From an uncultured Aurantimonas sp. (GTDB taxonomy: Bacteria; Pseudomonadota; Alphaproteobacteria; Rhizobiales; Rhizobiaceae), in assembly GCA_947488615.1 (NCBI GenBank), contig CANKZU010000014.1, positions 1 to 64,000 on the forward strand: a stretch of 64,000 nucleotides of DNA, given 5' to 3'. A model generated the notes under the pieces. That model did not search any database, was not told the DNA's origin, and saw only the letters and a list, made by a program, of their open reading frames with translations. This document shows positions 31,471-40,716 of the stretch, in pieces. Positions within the stretch are counted from its first letter, which is position 1; each line of letters begins with the position of its first letter. The position numbers and the translations under genes were made by a program.

Positions 31471-32286
31471 CTAATCTTGCCCGTTCAGACTACCTGCCCG
31501 CATTGCGGCAGCCGTTTTTTCATCCGCCGGAAAGAACGTCTCGATTGCGATTTCGGACAAGGTGATATCGGTGGCCGTGCCGAAGACAGTTGTCGTGCTA
31601 AGAAAGGCAAACTTGCGGCCTTTGATAGCAAGCTCAAGCCTGACGGCAATGGGAGCGCGTGCCGCGCCTCTATCGTTCGGACGCCATGGTTTGGCGTCGC
31701 CGGGAACAGGATAGGCCGTCAGTTCATCGAGCAGCGATTTCAGACCTGCATCGTTGGACTGCTCCACCTGTTCCTTCAGCCTGGAAACCAAATGCGCCCG
31801 CCATTCGCGGAAATTCAAGATGCGGGAAGCCAGCCCATCGGGATGCAGGCTGAGGCGCAGAACATTCACCGGGGGCGCCAGAAGCTGCGACGCAATTCCT
31901 TCGAGGAACGGCGCGATCGCACCATTGGCGGAGATCATGTTCCAGTAACGATCGACCGCTAAGGCAGGGTGTGGCTCATGGCCTTTCAGGATCTGATCCA
32001 CTGCCTGTCGAGCGACTGCCATGGCATCGTCGTCGAGAGGCCGCTCCCGATAGAGCGGGGCAAAGCCCGCGGAAACCAGGATCGCGTTGCGTTCGCGGAG
32101 CGGCATAGCGAGGCTTTCCGCGAGACGAAGGACCATATCTCGGCTGGGCGAAGCTCGTCCCGATTCGACAAAGCTCAAGTGGCGCTGAGACACCTCCGCT
32201 TCCACGGCTAGCCCAAGCTGGCTCAAACGTCGACGCTGACGCCAATCGCGCAAGATGTCGCCAACTGCGATCATGGTTTCGGTCAT
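31471..32286 (-). CDS. XRE-family regulator with MmyB-like domain
   Basis: A 271-residue regulator. The helix-turn-helix is at about 8-65 (LRDWRQRRRLSQLGLAVEAEVSQRHLSFVESGRASPS in pieces). The C-terminal MmyB-like ligand-binding domain (about 95-255) has DRYWNMISANGAIAPFL, NVLRLSLHPDGLASRI and ITLSEIAIETFFPAD. MmyB-type domains are thought to bind a fatty-acid-like or other small hydrophobic ligand. It is divergent from a small membrane protein and interrupts the tad locus, so it is probably unrelated to pili. An ATTAC-N7-GTAAT repeat lies between the pair. Confidence 0.88.
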   Translation of the reverse strand: MTETMIAVGDILRDWRQRRRLSQLGLAVEAEVSQRHLSFVESGRASPSRDMVLRLAESLAMPLRERNAILVSAGFAPLYRERPLDDDAMAVARQAVDQILKGHEPHPALAVDRYWNMISANGAIAPFLEGIASQLLAPPVNVLRLSLHPDGLASRILNFREWRAHLVSRLKEQVEQSNDAGLKSLLDELTAYPVPGDAKPWRPNDRGAARAPIAVRLELAIKGRKFAFLSTTTVFGTATDITLSEIAIETFFPADEKTAAAMRAGSLNGQD

Positions 32287-32319
32287 TGAGCGAGGCTAGC
32301 CGAAAGCGCAGGACTTTCA

Positions 32320-32336
32320 ATTACCTTTGACGTAAT
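32320..32336. promoter_or_regulatory. Candidate operator between divergent genes
   Basis: ATTAC (32320-32324) and GTAAT (32332-32336) form an inverted repeat with a 7-base centre in the 127-base spacer between the XRE regulator and the small membrane protein. This layout fits an autoregulated pair. Confidence 0.45.
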
Positions 32337-32413
32337 CGACTTGGCGCCGGGGGTCGGGAAACTGGATCGAGGACCTTCACGGATGGTCCGTTCAAGAACC
32401 AGGAGAACCAAAC

Positions 32414-32803
32414 ATGACCGCCATCACTTCTCTTTCAATCCGGTCCCTTCTCATCATCGATGCCGCGGCTTGTGGCCTAATGGGTGCATTGCTGATGACA
32501 GCATCGCGTCCCTTGCAAGCATTGACGCGAATTCCGGCGGAGCTGCTTTTCTATGCGGGCGCCATTCTGTTCCCGATCGCCGCTTTCATGGCGATAACCG
32601 CCGCATTCCCCCAGCCCCCGCTAGCGGCCATCTGGACTGTCATCCTCGGCAATTTGGCGTGGATTGCTGCGAGTATCATCCTCCCCTTCACACTCATTTC
32701 TCCCAATGCTTTCGGCTGGGTTTTCCTCCTCGGACAGGCAGGCGTCGTGGCCGTCCTCGCCAAGCTGGAAAGGGATGCAGTAAGCCGGGTGGTAGCGACT
32801 TGA
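32414..32803 (+). CDS. Small four-helix membrane protein
   Basis: A 129-residue protein with four predicted membrane helices: about 11-30, 43-62, 70-92 and 98-117. Distinctive words are DAAACGLMGALLMTASRPLQALT and LFYAGAILFPIAAFMAITA. I do not recognise a named family. It is divergently transcribed from the MmyB-type XRE regulator, a pairing that commonly marks a regulator and its only target. AGGAGAACCAAAC stands before the ATG. Confidence 0.75.
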   Translation: MTAITSLSIRSLLIIDAAACGLMGALLMTASRPLQALTRIPAELLFYAGAILFPIAAFMAITAAFPQPPLAAIWTVILGNLAWIAASIILPFTLISPNAFGWVFLLGQAGVVAVLAKLERDAVSRVVAT

Positions 32804-32928
32804 GGAAAGTGCGGAACCAGAAGGTCTGCGATCGCACCGATTTGCTCGTCTGAGGAGCGATTAAGCCTCTCCGAAAGATGTGACCCTCCATTGCCACACA
32901 GATAATCGCCGCGCTCTCCCAAGCAGCC

Positions 32929-33585
32929 TTAGCGGGCTTCCACCCGCCGGTAGGCCACGGATCCATCGGGAAGCTCTTGTCGCTGGAACTGCGGGGAGGA
33001 GGGACGCTGATCGAGGGTTTCGGGCGTCGAGCCCGCGACGGCGGTCGCCATGGGCGTTTCCCAGTCCCGGTTCGGGTTGGCCGTTTCGGTCAGCTCGGTG
33101 ATCGCCAGAAGCGCGCCGGCAAAGGCCTCGTCGAGCCTCGCGCTGGTGTCCTCGAGTACGTTCACGCCTTGGCCGACGGAAACCCGAAGCTGTCCCAGCC
33201 CATCCGCCAATCCGCCCAATCCCGCGTCGACCCGGTCGAGCCTGCCCTGGATCGCGCGATCGACGCGATCGGCGGCGCCATCGACCCGGCCGCTCAGGCG
33301 TTGTTCGACGCCATCGAGCCTCGCCATGCGGTTGTCGAGCGCGTCGAGGTTCTGCATGGGGCGCCATGCGAGCATCATCGTCACGGCGACGGCCAGCGTG
33401 GCGGACAGACAGGCGCCGTTCAAGACAAGCAGGAGCGCCGACCAGGACCGTTTCGTCTCGGGCGGCGTTTGCGTCTCCCGCCGGTCCGGGACCGAGGTCC
33501 GAGCCGGGGCAGGGGCCGGATTTTCATGAACCTGGGCGGTGTGAACCCACGCGGGCATGGCTGTCACCGATCGACCTTTCATCAC
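32929..33585 (-). CDS. Single-pass membrane protein with coiled-coil periplasmic part
   Basis: A 218-residue protein of no family I recognise. A Pro-rich cytoplasmic N-terminus is followed by one hydrophobic segment (SALLLVLNGACLSATLAVAV, about 48-67). A heptad-like region follows, where Leu, Val, Asp and Arg recur (LDALDNRMARLDGVEQRLSG, VDRAIQGRLDRVDAGLGGLAD), and then a variable tail. The first codon is GTG (33585) directly followed by ATG; AGGAG lies upstream inside the end of the TPR gene. It is six bases after the TadD-like gene and co-oriented with the tad genes, so a role in pilus biogenesis is possible but not shown. Confidence 0.72.
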   Translation of the reverse strand: MMKGRSVTAMPAWVHTAQVHENPAPAPARTSVPDRRETQTPPETKRSWSALLLVLNGACLSATLAVAVTMMLAWRPMQNLDALDNRMARLDGVEQRLSGRVDGAADRVDRAIQGRLDRVDAGLGGLADGLGQLRVSVGQGVNVLEDTSARLDEAFAGALLAITELTETANPNRDWETPMATAVAGSTPETLDQRPSSPQFQRQELPDGSVAYRRVEAR

Positions 33586-33591
33586 AGGCGC

Positions 33592-34086
33592 TCAGCTCCT
33601 TTTGGCTCGAGTGGCGCTATTGCGGAGAAGGCGCAAATTGTTGGCGACGGTGGCGCTGCGGGGGGCGAGCGCCTGCGCCCTGGCAAAGTGCCGGGCAGCG
33701 GAGCGCAAATCGCCGCGCAGCAGCGCGGAGTAGCCGATGTTGTTGTAGTACTCGACCGTACCGGGAATGAGCTTGGCGAGCGCGCCATAGGCCGTATCGG
33801 CGGCGTCGAACTGGCCGAGCTGATCGGCCGAGGCGGCAAGGCCAAGCCAGGCAGCCGGGTTGTTCGGATAGACTTCCGCCGATTTCTTGAACAGCGCGTA
33901 GGATTTGCCGTAATTGCGGGCCTTGAACTGGGTTCTGGCCTCGGGCAGCAGACGAATGTCGTCAATGGCGGCGGCATAGCCAAAGGAGGACGCGCCGAAC
34001 GCCTCGTCCAGATTGGAGGACCGACAGCCGGAGAGGGCAGCGGCGAGGCTGACGGCCATGATCACCAGATGTTTCGTCATCGACAT
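33592..34086 (-). CDS. tadD: TadD-like TPR lipoprotein
   Basis: A 164-residue protein with a lipoprotein signal (LVIMAVSLAAALSGCRSSN, lipobox ALSGC). Two to three TPR units follow, recognisable in NYGKSYALFKKSAEVYPNNPAAWLGLAASADQLGQFDAA and VEYYNNIGYSALLRGDLRSAARHFARAQALAP, read in pieces. TadD lipoproteins help pilus assembly at the outer membrane. The start at 34086 has GGAGGGGAAGC upstream. It is separated from cpaC by the unrelated XRE pair but shares orientation. Confidence 0.8.
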   Translation of the reverse strand: MSMTKHLVIMAVSLAAALSGCRSSNLDEAFGASSFGYAAAIDDIRLLPEARTQFKARNYGKSYALFKKSAEVYPNNPAAWLGLAASADQLGQFDAADTAYGALAKLIPGTVEYYNNIGYSALLRGDLRSAARHFARAQALAPRSATVANNLRLLRNSATRAKRS

Positions 34087-34344
34087 GCTTCCCCTCCAGT
34101 GATCAAGACGGAAAGCTGTTCCTTCTCGCCGATCACCGTCCGTGAGAGCCGTGTCCACAGTCGACCTCGCCTCCCCGGATGGACACCTTTCCACGGATTC
34201 TCTTAATTCGCCGTTGATGGGGGCTACGACGGGTTGGATGCTGCGGCCCCGCCCGACGGACAAGGGAATTGGCGGAAAGCCGCGGAACGTCTATCGCTGT
34301 CCGGGGCATCGTCGCGGTTCGGCAGAAACCGCAGGAAGTCCTTT

Positions 34345-35709
34345 ATGGAGACCATCCCGGTTTTTCATCATCCGCCTGCCGTCAAATCCCTGTCGGCGAC
34401 GATCGCTGGAATGAGTTCGAACGTGTGCAAACTTGATCTGGACGACCAGACCATCGCCGTCATCGGACTTGGCTATGTCGGCCTGCCCTTGGCGGCGGAG
34501 TTCGGCCGAAAGCGACGGGTCGTCGGCTTCGATATTCGCTCCGAGCGCATCGCGGAGCTTCAGGGCGGGCGGGACGCCACGCTGGAAGTCGATGCCGCCG
34601 GCCTGGCTGCGGCGGAGTTGGTGACCTTCACCACGAACCCGGAGGCGCTGAAGGCCTGCGGTGTCTTCATCGTGACGGTTCCGACCCCCATCGACCGGGC
34701 CAACCGGCCGGATCTGGGCCCGCTGCTGCTGGCGAGTGAGACCGTGGGCAAGGCGATCTCGGAAGGCGCCGTCGTCATCTACGAATCGACGGTCTATCCC
34801 GGTTGCACCCGCGAGGTCTGCGTGCCGATCCTGGAGCGATTGTCAGGCCTGACGCTGAACGAGGGCTTCTTCCTCGGCTACAGTCCCGAACGAGCGAACC
34901 CTGGCGACAAGCAGCACCGGCTGACGACGATCATCAAGGTGACCAGCGGCTCGACGCCGGAAACGGCCGAGGCCGTCGACCGGCTCTACGGTTCGATCAT
35001 CCCCGCCGGCACGCACAAGGCGAGTTCGATCGAGGTCGCCGAGGCGGCCAAAATCATCGAGAACACCCAGCGCGATCTCAATATCGCCCTGATGAACGAG
35101 CTGTCGATCATCTTCGACCGGCTCGGCATCGACACGCTGGACGTGCTGGCCGCCGCCCGGACGAAATGGAACTTCCTGCCGTTCAAGCCGGGCCTTGTCG
35201 GCGGTCACTGCATCGGCGTCGACCCCTACTATCTGACACACCGGGCGCAGGAGGTCGGCTATCACCCCGAGGTCATCCTGGCCGGCCGCCGGATCAACGA
35301 CCGGATGGGGCATTATGTGGCGGACCAGGTCGCGCGATCGATGATGAGCCGGGGGTTGCCGGTGGTGGGGAGTCGGATTCTCGTCATGGGCATCGCCTTC
35401 AAGGAGAATTGTCCCGACCTTCGCAATTCGAAGGTCATCGACATCATCGAGGACCTGAGCAAGTGCAATGCCCGGATCGACGTCTGGGACCCGTGGGTTT
35501 CGCCGGAGGACTGCCGCCGCGAATTCGGCTTCGACTGTCTGACGACGGCGCCGGACGAGGCGGTCTATGACGGGATCGTTCTCGCCGTCGGGCATAGCCG
35601 GTTCGCCGAGATGGGAGCGGCCGCCATTCGCCGCTTGGGCAGGGAGGGCGCTGTGCTTTACGACGTCAAGGGCATCTTCGCGGAACACGAGACGGACGGG
35701 CGCCTTTGA
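34345..35709 (+). CDS. UDP-sugar 6-dehydrogenase (WbpA/TviB type)
   Basis: A 454-residue NAD-dependent dehydrogenase. It oxidises the C6 hydroxyl of a UDP-hexose to a uronic acid. The Rossmann fold opens with [18 protein letters not shown] near residue 35. The catalytic Cys is in [12 protein letters not shown]. Other family words are [32 protein letters not shown] and [16 protein letters not shown]. These features match the group that uses UDP-N-acetylated hexosamines better than plain UDP-glucose dehydrogenases. I start at ATG 34345, after AGGAAG. The next gene, an epimerase, overlaps by one base, so the pair makes an activated uronate for surface polysaccharide. Confidence 0.88.
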   Translation: METIPVFHHPPAVKSLSATIAGMSSNVCKLDLDDQTIAVIGLGYVGLPLAAEFGRKRRVVGFDIRSERIAELQGGRDATLEVDAAGLAAAELVTFTTNPEALKACGVFIVTVPTPIDRANRPDLGPLLLASETVGKAISEGAVVIYESTVYPGCTREVCVPILERLSGLTLNEGFFLGYSPERANPGDKQHRLTTIIKVTSGSTPETAEAVDRLYGSIIPAGTHKASSIEVAEAAKIIENTQRDLNIALMNELSIIFDRLGIDTLDVLAAARTKWNFLPFKPGLVGGHCIGVDPYYLTHRAQEVGYHPEVILAGRRINDRMGHYVADQVARSMMSRGLPVVGSRILVMGIAFKENCPDLRNSKVIDIIEDLSKCNARIDVWDPWVSPEDCRREFGFDCLTTAPDEAVYDGIVLAVGHSRFAEMGAAAIRRLGREGAVLYDVKGIFAEHETDGRL

Positions 35710-36743
35710 TGACGATCCTGGTCACCGGCAATGCCGGCTTCATCGGCTTTCATGTGGTCCGGCGCCTCTTGGAACGCGGCGACAGCGTCGTCGGCTTCGA
35801 TGTCGTCAACGACTACTATGACTCGGAACTCAAGGAAGCGCGGCTACGTGTTCTTCAGGAGGCGGCCGGCAAATCGAAGGGCGGTTACGTCTTCCTGCGA
35901 GCCGATCTCGCCGACCGCGACGCGGTGAACGCGTGCTTCGCGGAGCACCGGCCGGACCGGGTGATCCACCTCGCCGCGCAGGCGGGCGTGCGCTTTTCCC
36001 TGGAAAATCCGCTCGCCTATGTCGAGAGCAACGTCGTGGCCTTCACCAACATCCTGGAGGCTTGCCGGTACAACCAGGTCCGGCATCTGACCTATGCCAG
36101 CACGTCCAGCGTCTACGGCGCCGATACGGCGATGCCGTTTTCCGAGCACCAGAGCGTCGACCATCCCTTGCAATTCTACGCGGCGACCAAACGCGCCAAC
36201 GAATTGATGGCGCATTCCTACAGCCATCTGTTTCGGTTGCCGACGACCGGGCTGCGGTTCTTCACCGTCTACGGTCCCTGGGGCCGGCCGGACATGGCGC
36301 TGTTCCTGTTTACCCGCAACATCCTTGAGGGCAAGCCGATCAGGCTGTTCAACGACGGCAACCACACCCGCGACTTTACTTTCGTCGACGATATCGCCGA
36401 AGGCGTGATCCGGGCCAGCGACGACATCGCCCAGCCCGATCCGGACTGGAACAGCGACCGGCCCGATCCCGCGACGAGCAATGCGCCGTTCCGCCTGTTC
36501 AACATCGGCAACAACACGCCGGTGAAACTCCTCGATTATGTCGAGGCGCTGGAGGAGGCGCTCGGCCGCAAGGCGGAGCGCGAGCTGCTGCCGTTGCAGC
36601 CGGGCGACGTGCCCGACACCTTCGCCGACGTGAGCGAACTGGAGCGGGCGGTCGGCTACCGGCCGGCGACGCCGGTGCGCGAAGGAGTGCAAGCCTTCGT
36701 GGACTGGTACCGGCGCTACTACGATGGCGGCGCGCGGGGCTGA
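35709..36743 (+). CDS. UDP-glucuronate 4-epimerase-like SDR enzyme
   Basis: A 344-residue extended short-chain dehydrogenase/reductase. NAD binding is at [23 protein letters not shown], and the catalytic YxxxK is YAATKRANE with the upstream Ser/Thr in [27 protein letters not shown] and [19 protein letters not shown] are typical of UDP-glucuronate 4-epimerases, giving UDP-galacturonate. ATG 35709 shares a base with the stop of the dehydrogenase, so translation is coupled. The true substrate depends on the partner and could be the N-acetylated uronate. Confidence 0.88.
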   Translation: MTILVTGNAGFIGFHVVRRLLERGDSVVGFDVVNDYYDSELKEARLRVLQEAAGKSKGGYVFLRADLADRDAVNACFAEHRPDRVIHLAAQAGVRFSLENPLAYVESNVVAFTNILEACRYNQVRHLTYASTSSVYGADTAMPFSEHQSVDHPLQFYAATKRANELMAHSYSHLFRLPTTGLRFFTVYGPWGRPDMALFLFTRNILEGKPIRLFNDGNHTRDFTFVDDIAEGVIRASDDIAQPDPDWNSDRPDPATSNAPFRLFNIGNNTPVKLLDYVEALEEALGRKAERELLPLQPGDVPDTFADVSELERAVGYRPATPVREGVQAFVDWYRRYYDGGARG

Positions 36744-36764
36744 GAGGATGGGGAGGGGCCCTCC

Positions 36765-37829
36765 CTATCCCTTCAGGCGACGGTCGGTGAAATTGCGGCG
36801 ATTGGCGGCGATGGCGCGGGTCGCGGCGAGGGCGTCGGCGTCGCCGGCCAGTGCCTCGATGCGGTCGACCTGGTTGATGGCGACCAGTCGAAGCAGGTCC
36901 TCGCGCACCAATCCGCTCGCGTCGCGCGGCAAGCGCTCGACCGCCTGGACGACATCCGGGCGCGGCGCGGCGGCGGTGAGCAGGCGCTTTTCCAACGCGG
37001 GCGCGTCGTTGCCGGGCGCGGTCTCGACAAAGGCGTAGATACCGACCCCCTGGCGCTTGGGATAGGGAAAGGGCGACAGGGCATGGGCGACAATCGCCGG
37101 GTCCAACGCCAGCCGCGCGCCGATCGCCTTGCCCTCGGTATCCATGCGGTCATGGGTGCCTTCGCCGTCGGACCAGTTGAACAGGCCACGGGTGACGGCG
37201 TTGTAGAGCGGCTTGAAGGTCTGCATCCATAGCCGGGCCGGCAGGCTCTTGGTGGCCAGCAACTTTTTTTCCGCCGGGGTCAGCGCTTGCGGGCAGAAGC
37301 TGCGTTTCTGCTTGAGGAGATGGCGAAGGTCCTCGCGCGCCATCAGGCGGAAGAGTTTGGAGCGCCGGGCGAAGATGGTGGCGAGCTGCATGTCGATCAG
37401 CGCCGCCTTGCCGTCCGGAGTGATCAGCCAGTTCTGCGGCTTGGCGAGGTCGTTGTGGGTGATGCCGGCGCGGTGAATCTGCCGCAAAAGCCGCTTGGCG
37501 TCGCGGAAATAGGCCACGTCGCCGACCGGTTTGGCGACATGCAGCGGCGTGCCCTCGATCCACGAGCGGTAGAGCGCGCCCGTGTCGACGCCGAGCAGTT
37601 TCGGCGTCCCCGCCACCGCGTCGAGGGCCGCCAGAGCCCGGATTTCACGGCCGGCCAGATGCCAGGCAAGCGGCCGCGCCCAGCCCGCCGAACGGCTGAC
37701 GCGGCGGCGCGTGACCGCCGTGTCGGGCGCGTTCTCCAGATGGCCGAAGGCGATCTCGCCGAAAATGTCGCGCTTGAGCACCGTACCGGCGACGAACGGG
37801 GCGGGAAGGCTCGGATAGGTTTGCTGCAT
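36765..37829 (-). CDS. Kinase-like protein fused to an acyl-CoA-synthetase-like C-terminal domain
   Basis: A 354-residue protein. Residues about 1-215 look like a small lipopolysaccharide- or RIO-type kinase: the catalytic loop is ITHNDLAKPQNWLI and the metal-binding Asp is in KAALIDMQLATIF. Residues about 250-354 (GVGIYAFVETAPG, RPDVVQAVERLPRDASGLVREDLLRLVAINQVD) resemble the mobile C-terminal domain of AMP-forming acyl-CoA synthetases, but the adenylation core is absent. The combination is unusual. It is convergent with the sugar-nucleotide genes, and the kinase half may modify a lipid or sugar. I start it at ATG 37829, as upstream residues lack domain character. Function is unassigned. Confidence 0.78.
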   Translation of the reverse strand: MQQTYPSLPAPFVAGTVLKRDIFGEIAFGHLENAPDTAVTRRRVSRSAGWARPLAWHLAGREIRALAALDAVAGTPKLLGVDTGALYRSWIEGTPLHVAKPVGDVAYFRDAKRLLRQIHRAGITHNDLAKPQNWLITPDGKAALIDMQLATIFARRSKLFRLMAREDLRHLLKQKRSFCPQALTPAEKKLLATKSLPARLWMQTFKPLYNAVTRGLFNWSDGEGTHDRMDTEGKAIGARLALDPAIVAHALSPFPYPKRQGVGIYAFVETAPGNDAPALEKRLLTAAAPRPDVVQAVERLPRDASGLVREDLLRLVAINQVDRIEALAGDADALAATRAIAANRRNFTDRRLKG

Positions 37830-38069
37830 GGGCCTCGTCAAACCGGAACGTCTCGCACTGGCGACCGCCTCACCGGATCTCACGTTCGATATGATCGCAT
37901 TATCGACCGGGGATCGCCGAAAGGAAAGTCGGCAGTGACCACACTTAACGATCCATTCGCATTGAGCGGCATTCTTGGCCGGCACGCCCTTCCCATGGCG
38001 AGGCGACAATGAAATACAGGACTGACCTGCCGCCCGCATTCGCAACATTGTCAGCCGTCAGTCGAAGCC

Positions 38070-39881
38070 ATGTCCGTCGAGAGCGTCACCGATCCTGCCG
38101 CTGCGCCAACCGCACCGCAGGCGGAGGCGCCGGCCGAGCGCGAGGTGGCGCTGCCGGTCATGCTGCTTTTGGCGCTGGTCGTCGGCATCGTCGCGGGGCT
38201 TGGCGCCATCGCGCTCAAATATCTGATCACCTTCATCGTCAACCTGACCTTTTACGGCGAGGTCGGCCTCGGCCTGGAGCTCAATGTCTATGGGCCGCCG
38301 AGCCCGTGGGGCGTCGGGATCATCCTGGTGCCGGTGGTCGGCGGGCTGATCGTCGTCTGGCTGGTCCAGAACTTCGCCCCCGAGGCGCGGGGCAGCGGCG
38401 TGCCGCAGGTGATGTACGCGATCTACCATGACAATGGCGACGTGCGCGGCCGGGTCGCGGTGGTCAAGTCGCTGGCCTCGGCGATCTCGATCGGCACCGG
38501 CGCCTCGGTCGGCCGGGAAGGCCCGATCATCCAGATCGGCTCGTCCTTCGGCTCCGCCTTCGCGCGCAAGCTCAGGCTCGTTCGCCACCAGAAGATCACG
38601 CTGTTGTCGGCCGGCGCCGGCGCCGGCATCGCCGCGACCTTCAACACGCCCCTCGGCGGCGTCCTGTTCGCGTCAGAGGTGCTGCTGCCGGAGGTCTCGG
38701 CCCGCACCTTCCTGCCGGTCGGCGTCGCGGCGGCGACGGCGACCTATGTCTACAGCCTGGCGCTCGGCGTCGACGCGGCCTTCATCGTGCCGTTCGGTGG
38801 CCTGCCGCAGGTCGAGGCCGTCAGCGGCATCGAACTCGTCCTCGCCGCGCTGCTCGGCGTGGTGATGGGCTTTGCCGCCTTCGCCCTGATCAAGCTGCTC
38901 GCCCTGTCGGAGGATTGGTTCGCCGCGACCAAGCTCAACCCGTATTGGCAGAACGTCATCGGCATGACCATCGTCGGCGTGACCGGCTATCTGTTCCTGC
39001 TGGTCACCGGCAACTACCATGTCTACAGCGCCGGCTACGCCACCATCCAGGACGTTCTCGACGGCGGCTACACCAGCGCGCTGTTGTTGCTGGCGCTGTT
39101 TCTCGGCAAGCTTCTGGCCACCTGCGCCAGCCTTGGCTCCGGCGCCTCGGGCGGCGTCTTCACGCCCAGCCTGTTCATGGGGGCGGCGCTCGGCGGGGCG
39201 GTCGGCGTCGTCGGAACGATCGTCGCGCCGGACGCCGGCATTTCCGTCGAAACCTTCGCCGTCCTCGGCATGGGCGCGATGATCGGCGGCGCCACCAGCG
39301 CCGCGATGACCGCGATCGTGATGATCTTCGAGATGACCCGCGACTATCACATCGTGCTGCCGCTGGTTTTGGCCGTCGCCTTCGCGATGGGCACGCGGCG
39401 CTGGCTGATTCTGACCGACGTCTACACCAACAATCTGAAGCGGCAGGGCCGGGCGGTGCCGACCGACCGGACCACCAACATGTTCCTCGTGCAGCCGGTC
39501 AGCGAGGTGATGGCGACGAATTTCGAGATTCTGCCGGGGGCGATGCGGGTCAGCGACGCGCTGAAGCAGCTCGATGTCGAGACCAGTCGGGTGATCCTGA
39601 CCGATGGCGGCCGCATCAGCGGCTTCGTGCGCTTCGGCACGATTCCCTATCGCGCCGACCGCTTCACCACGCAGACCCTCGCCGACATCGGCTCGTCGGA
39701 GTTCATCCTGGCCTCGACGCAGCACAATCTCAACACCGTCGTCACCCGCATGAACCGGCGCGGCCGCTCCTACGCGATCGTCGTCAACGACGTGCGCGGC
39801 CTGCCGCGGCCGGAGGACATCGCCGGGATCATCAGCCGCGAGGAAATCGCCCAGGCGGTGGTGCGGAACCATTACGGGTGA
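38070..39881 (+). CDS. ClC-family chloride channel or antiporter with CBS domain
   Basis: A 603-residue membrane protein with the ClC core (about 25-455). The anion-path signatures are present: GSGVPQ (residues near 110), GREGPIIQIG with the gating Glu, GSGASGGVFTPSLFMG and a late Tyr. A C-terminal pair of CBS-like segments follows (VSEVMATNFEILPGAMRVSDALKQ and STQHNLNTVVTRMNRRGRSYAIV), a fusion common in bacterial ClC proteins and a site for nucleotide regulation. It moves chloride, or exchanges chloride for protons. A degenerate copy of its last 23 codons lies at 40531-40605. Confidence 0.93.
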   Translation: MSVESVTDPAAAPTAPQAEAPAEREVALPVMLLLALVVGIVAGLGAIALKYLITFIVNLTFYGEVGLGLELNVYGPPSPWGVGIILVPVVGGLIVVWLVQNFAPEARGSGVPQVMYAIYHDNGDVRGRVAVVKSLASAISIGTGASVGREGPIIQIGSSFGSAFARKLRLVRHQKITLLSAGAGAGIAATFNTPLGGVLFASEVLLPEVSARTFLPVGVAAATATYVYSLALGVDAAFIVPFGGLPQVEAVSGIELVLAALLGVVMGFAAFALIKLLALSEDWFAATKLNPYWQNVIGMTIVGVTGYLFLLVTGNYHVYSAGYATIQDVLDGGYTSALLLLALFLGKLLATCASLGSGASGGVFTPSLFMGAALGGAVGVVGTIVAPDAGISVETFAVLGMGAMIGGATSAAMTAIVMIFEMTRDYHIVLPLVLAVAFAMGTRRWLILTDVYTNNLKRQGRAVPTDRTTNMFLVQPVSEVMATNFEILPGAMRVSDALKQLDVETSRVILTDGGRISGFVRFGTIPYRADRFTTQTLADIGSSEFILASTQHNLNTVVTRMNRRGRSYAIVVNDVRGLPRPEDIAGIISREEIAQAVVRNHYG

Positions 39882-40017
39882 GGGGCGATTTCGGCTAAGG
39901 TCGTCAAGCCGCCTTTCGGACCATATTGAGGGCCCCGTTGCAAGTTCACTATCGAAGCGGGGTTCGCGGGCGGGGGCGGTCGTCGAGCGCGCCGCAATGG
40001 GATTGGAGGAGGAAGCC

Positions 40018-40485
40018 ATGAGCGACTGGAACCTGCCCTGGAAGGGCGGATGCCGCTGCGGACAGGTGCGGTTTTCCGTCGGCGCGCCACCGCTTCTCGC
40101 CGCAGCCTGTCATTGTACGGGCTGCCAGCGGATGACCGCAAGCGCCTACTCGCTCAGCGTCGCGATCCCGAGCGAGGGCTTCGCGGTCACCCAGGGCGAG
40201 CCTGTCATCGGCGGCCTGCACGGCGCGTCGCAGCATTATTTCTGCCCGCGCTGCATGAGCTGGCTGTTCACCCGCCCCGAAAGCCTCGACTGGCTGGTCA
40301 ATCTGCGCGCGACGATGCTCGACGACGCCGGCTGGTTCTCGCCCTTCGTCGAAATGTGGACGAGCGAGAAGCTGCCCTGGGCGATGACTCCGGCCGTCCA
40401 CAGCTTCGCGGCGCTGCCTGCCCCGGAGGATTTCGAGGGGCTGATCAAGGCCTATGGGGAAGAGGCGCGGCGTCCGAGCGGGTGA
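40018..40485 (+). CDS. GFA-family zinc-binding protein
   Basis: A 155-residue protein of the glutathione-dependent formaldehyde-activating (Gfa/CENP-V) fold. Zinc ligands are visible as GGCRCGQVRFSV, CHCTGCQRMTAS and FCPRCMSW. Most family members are not formaldehyde-activating enzymes, so no substrate is assigned. GGAGGAGGAAG stands well placed before the ATG at 40018. It sits between the ClC gene and a fossil copy of that gene's 3' end, so it may have arrived by insertion within a duplicated segment. Confidence 0.88.
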   Translation: MSDWNLPWKGGCRCGQVRFSVGAPPLLAAACHCTGCQRMTASAYSLSVAIPSEGFAVTQGEPVIGGLHGASQHYFCPRCMSWLFTRPESLDWLVNLRATMLDDAGWFSPFVEMWTSEKLPWAMTPAVHSFAALPAPEDFEGLIKAYGEEARRPSG

Positions 40486-40530
40486 AATCTCGCGCGGCGA
40501 GGGCGCTGGCAGGGGGCGTCCACGAAACCG

Positions 40531-40605
40531 GGCATCGCCGGGATCATCATCTGCTCGGAGATAGCCCGGGCGAAGGTGCGGGATGGTTACGGAGTGAGAG
40601 GGGCG
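40531..40605 (+). pseudogene. Fossil of the ClC gene 3' end
   Basis: This in-frame stretch reads IAGIIICSEIARAKVRDGYG, against IAGIISREEIAQAVVRNHYG at the end of the intact ClC gene (39823-39881). Similarity continues a few bases past the position of the stop (GTGAGAGGGGCG against GTGAGGGGCG). Only the last twenty or so codons survive. It marks a past duplication of the ClC 3' end, with the GFA gene between the copies. Confidence 0.75.
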
Positions 40606-40716
40606 GTTATTCACGAAAACGCTCTTCCGTATTGCGCCCGATATTGCTGGTAAGGCGTGTTTACGTAGCCGCTAAAAGCGGACATTGGAGATCAGAACCT
40701 ACCAAGCATAGAACCG

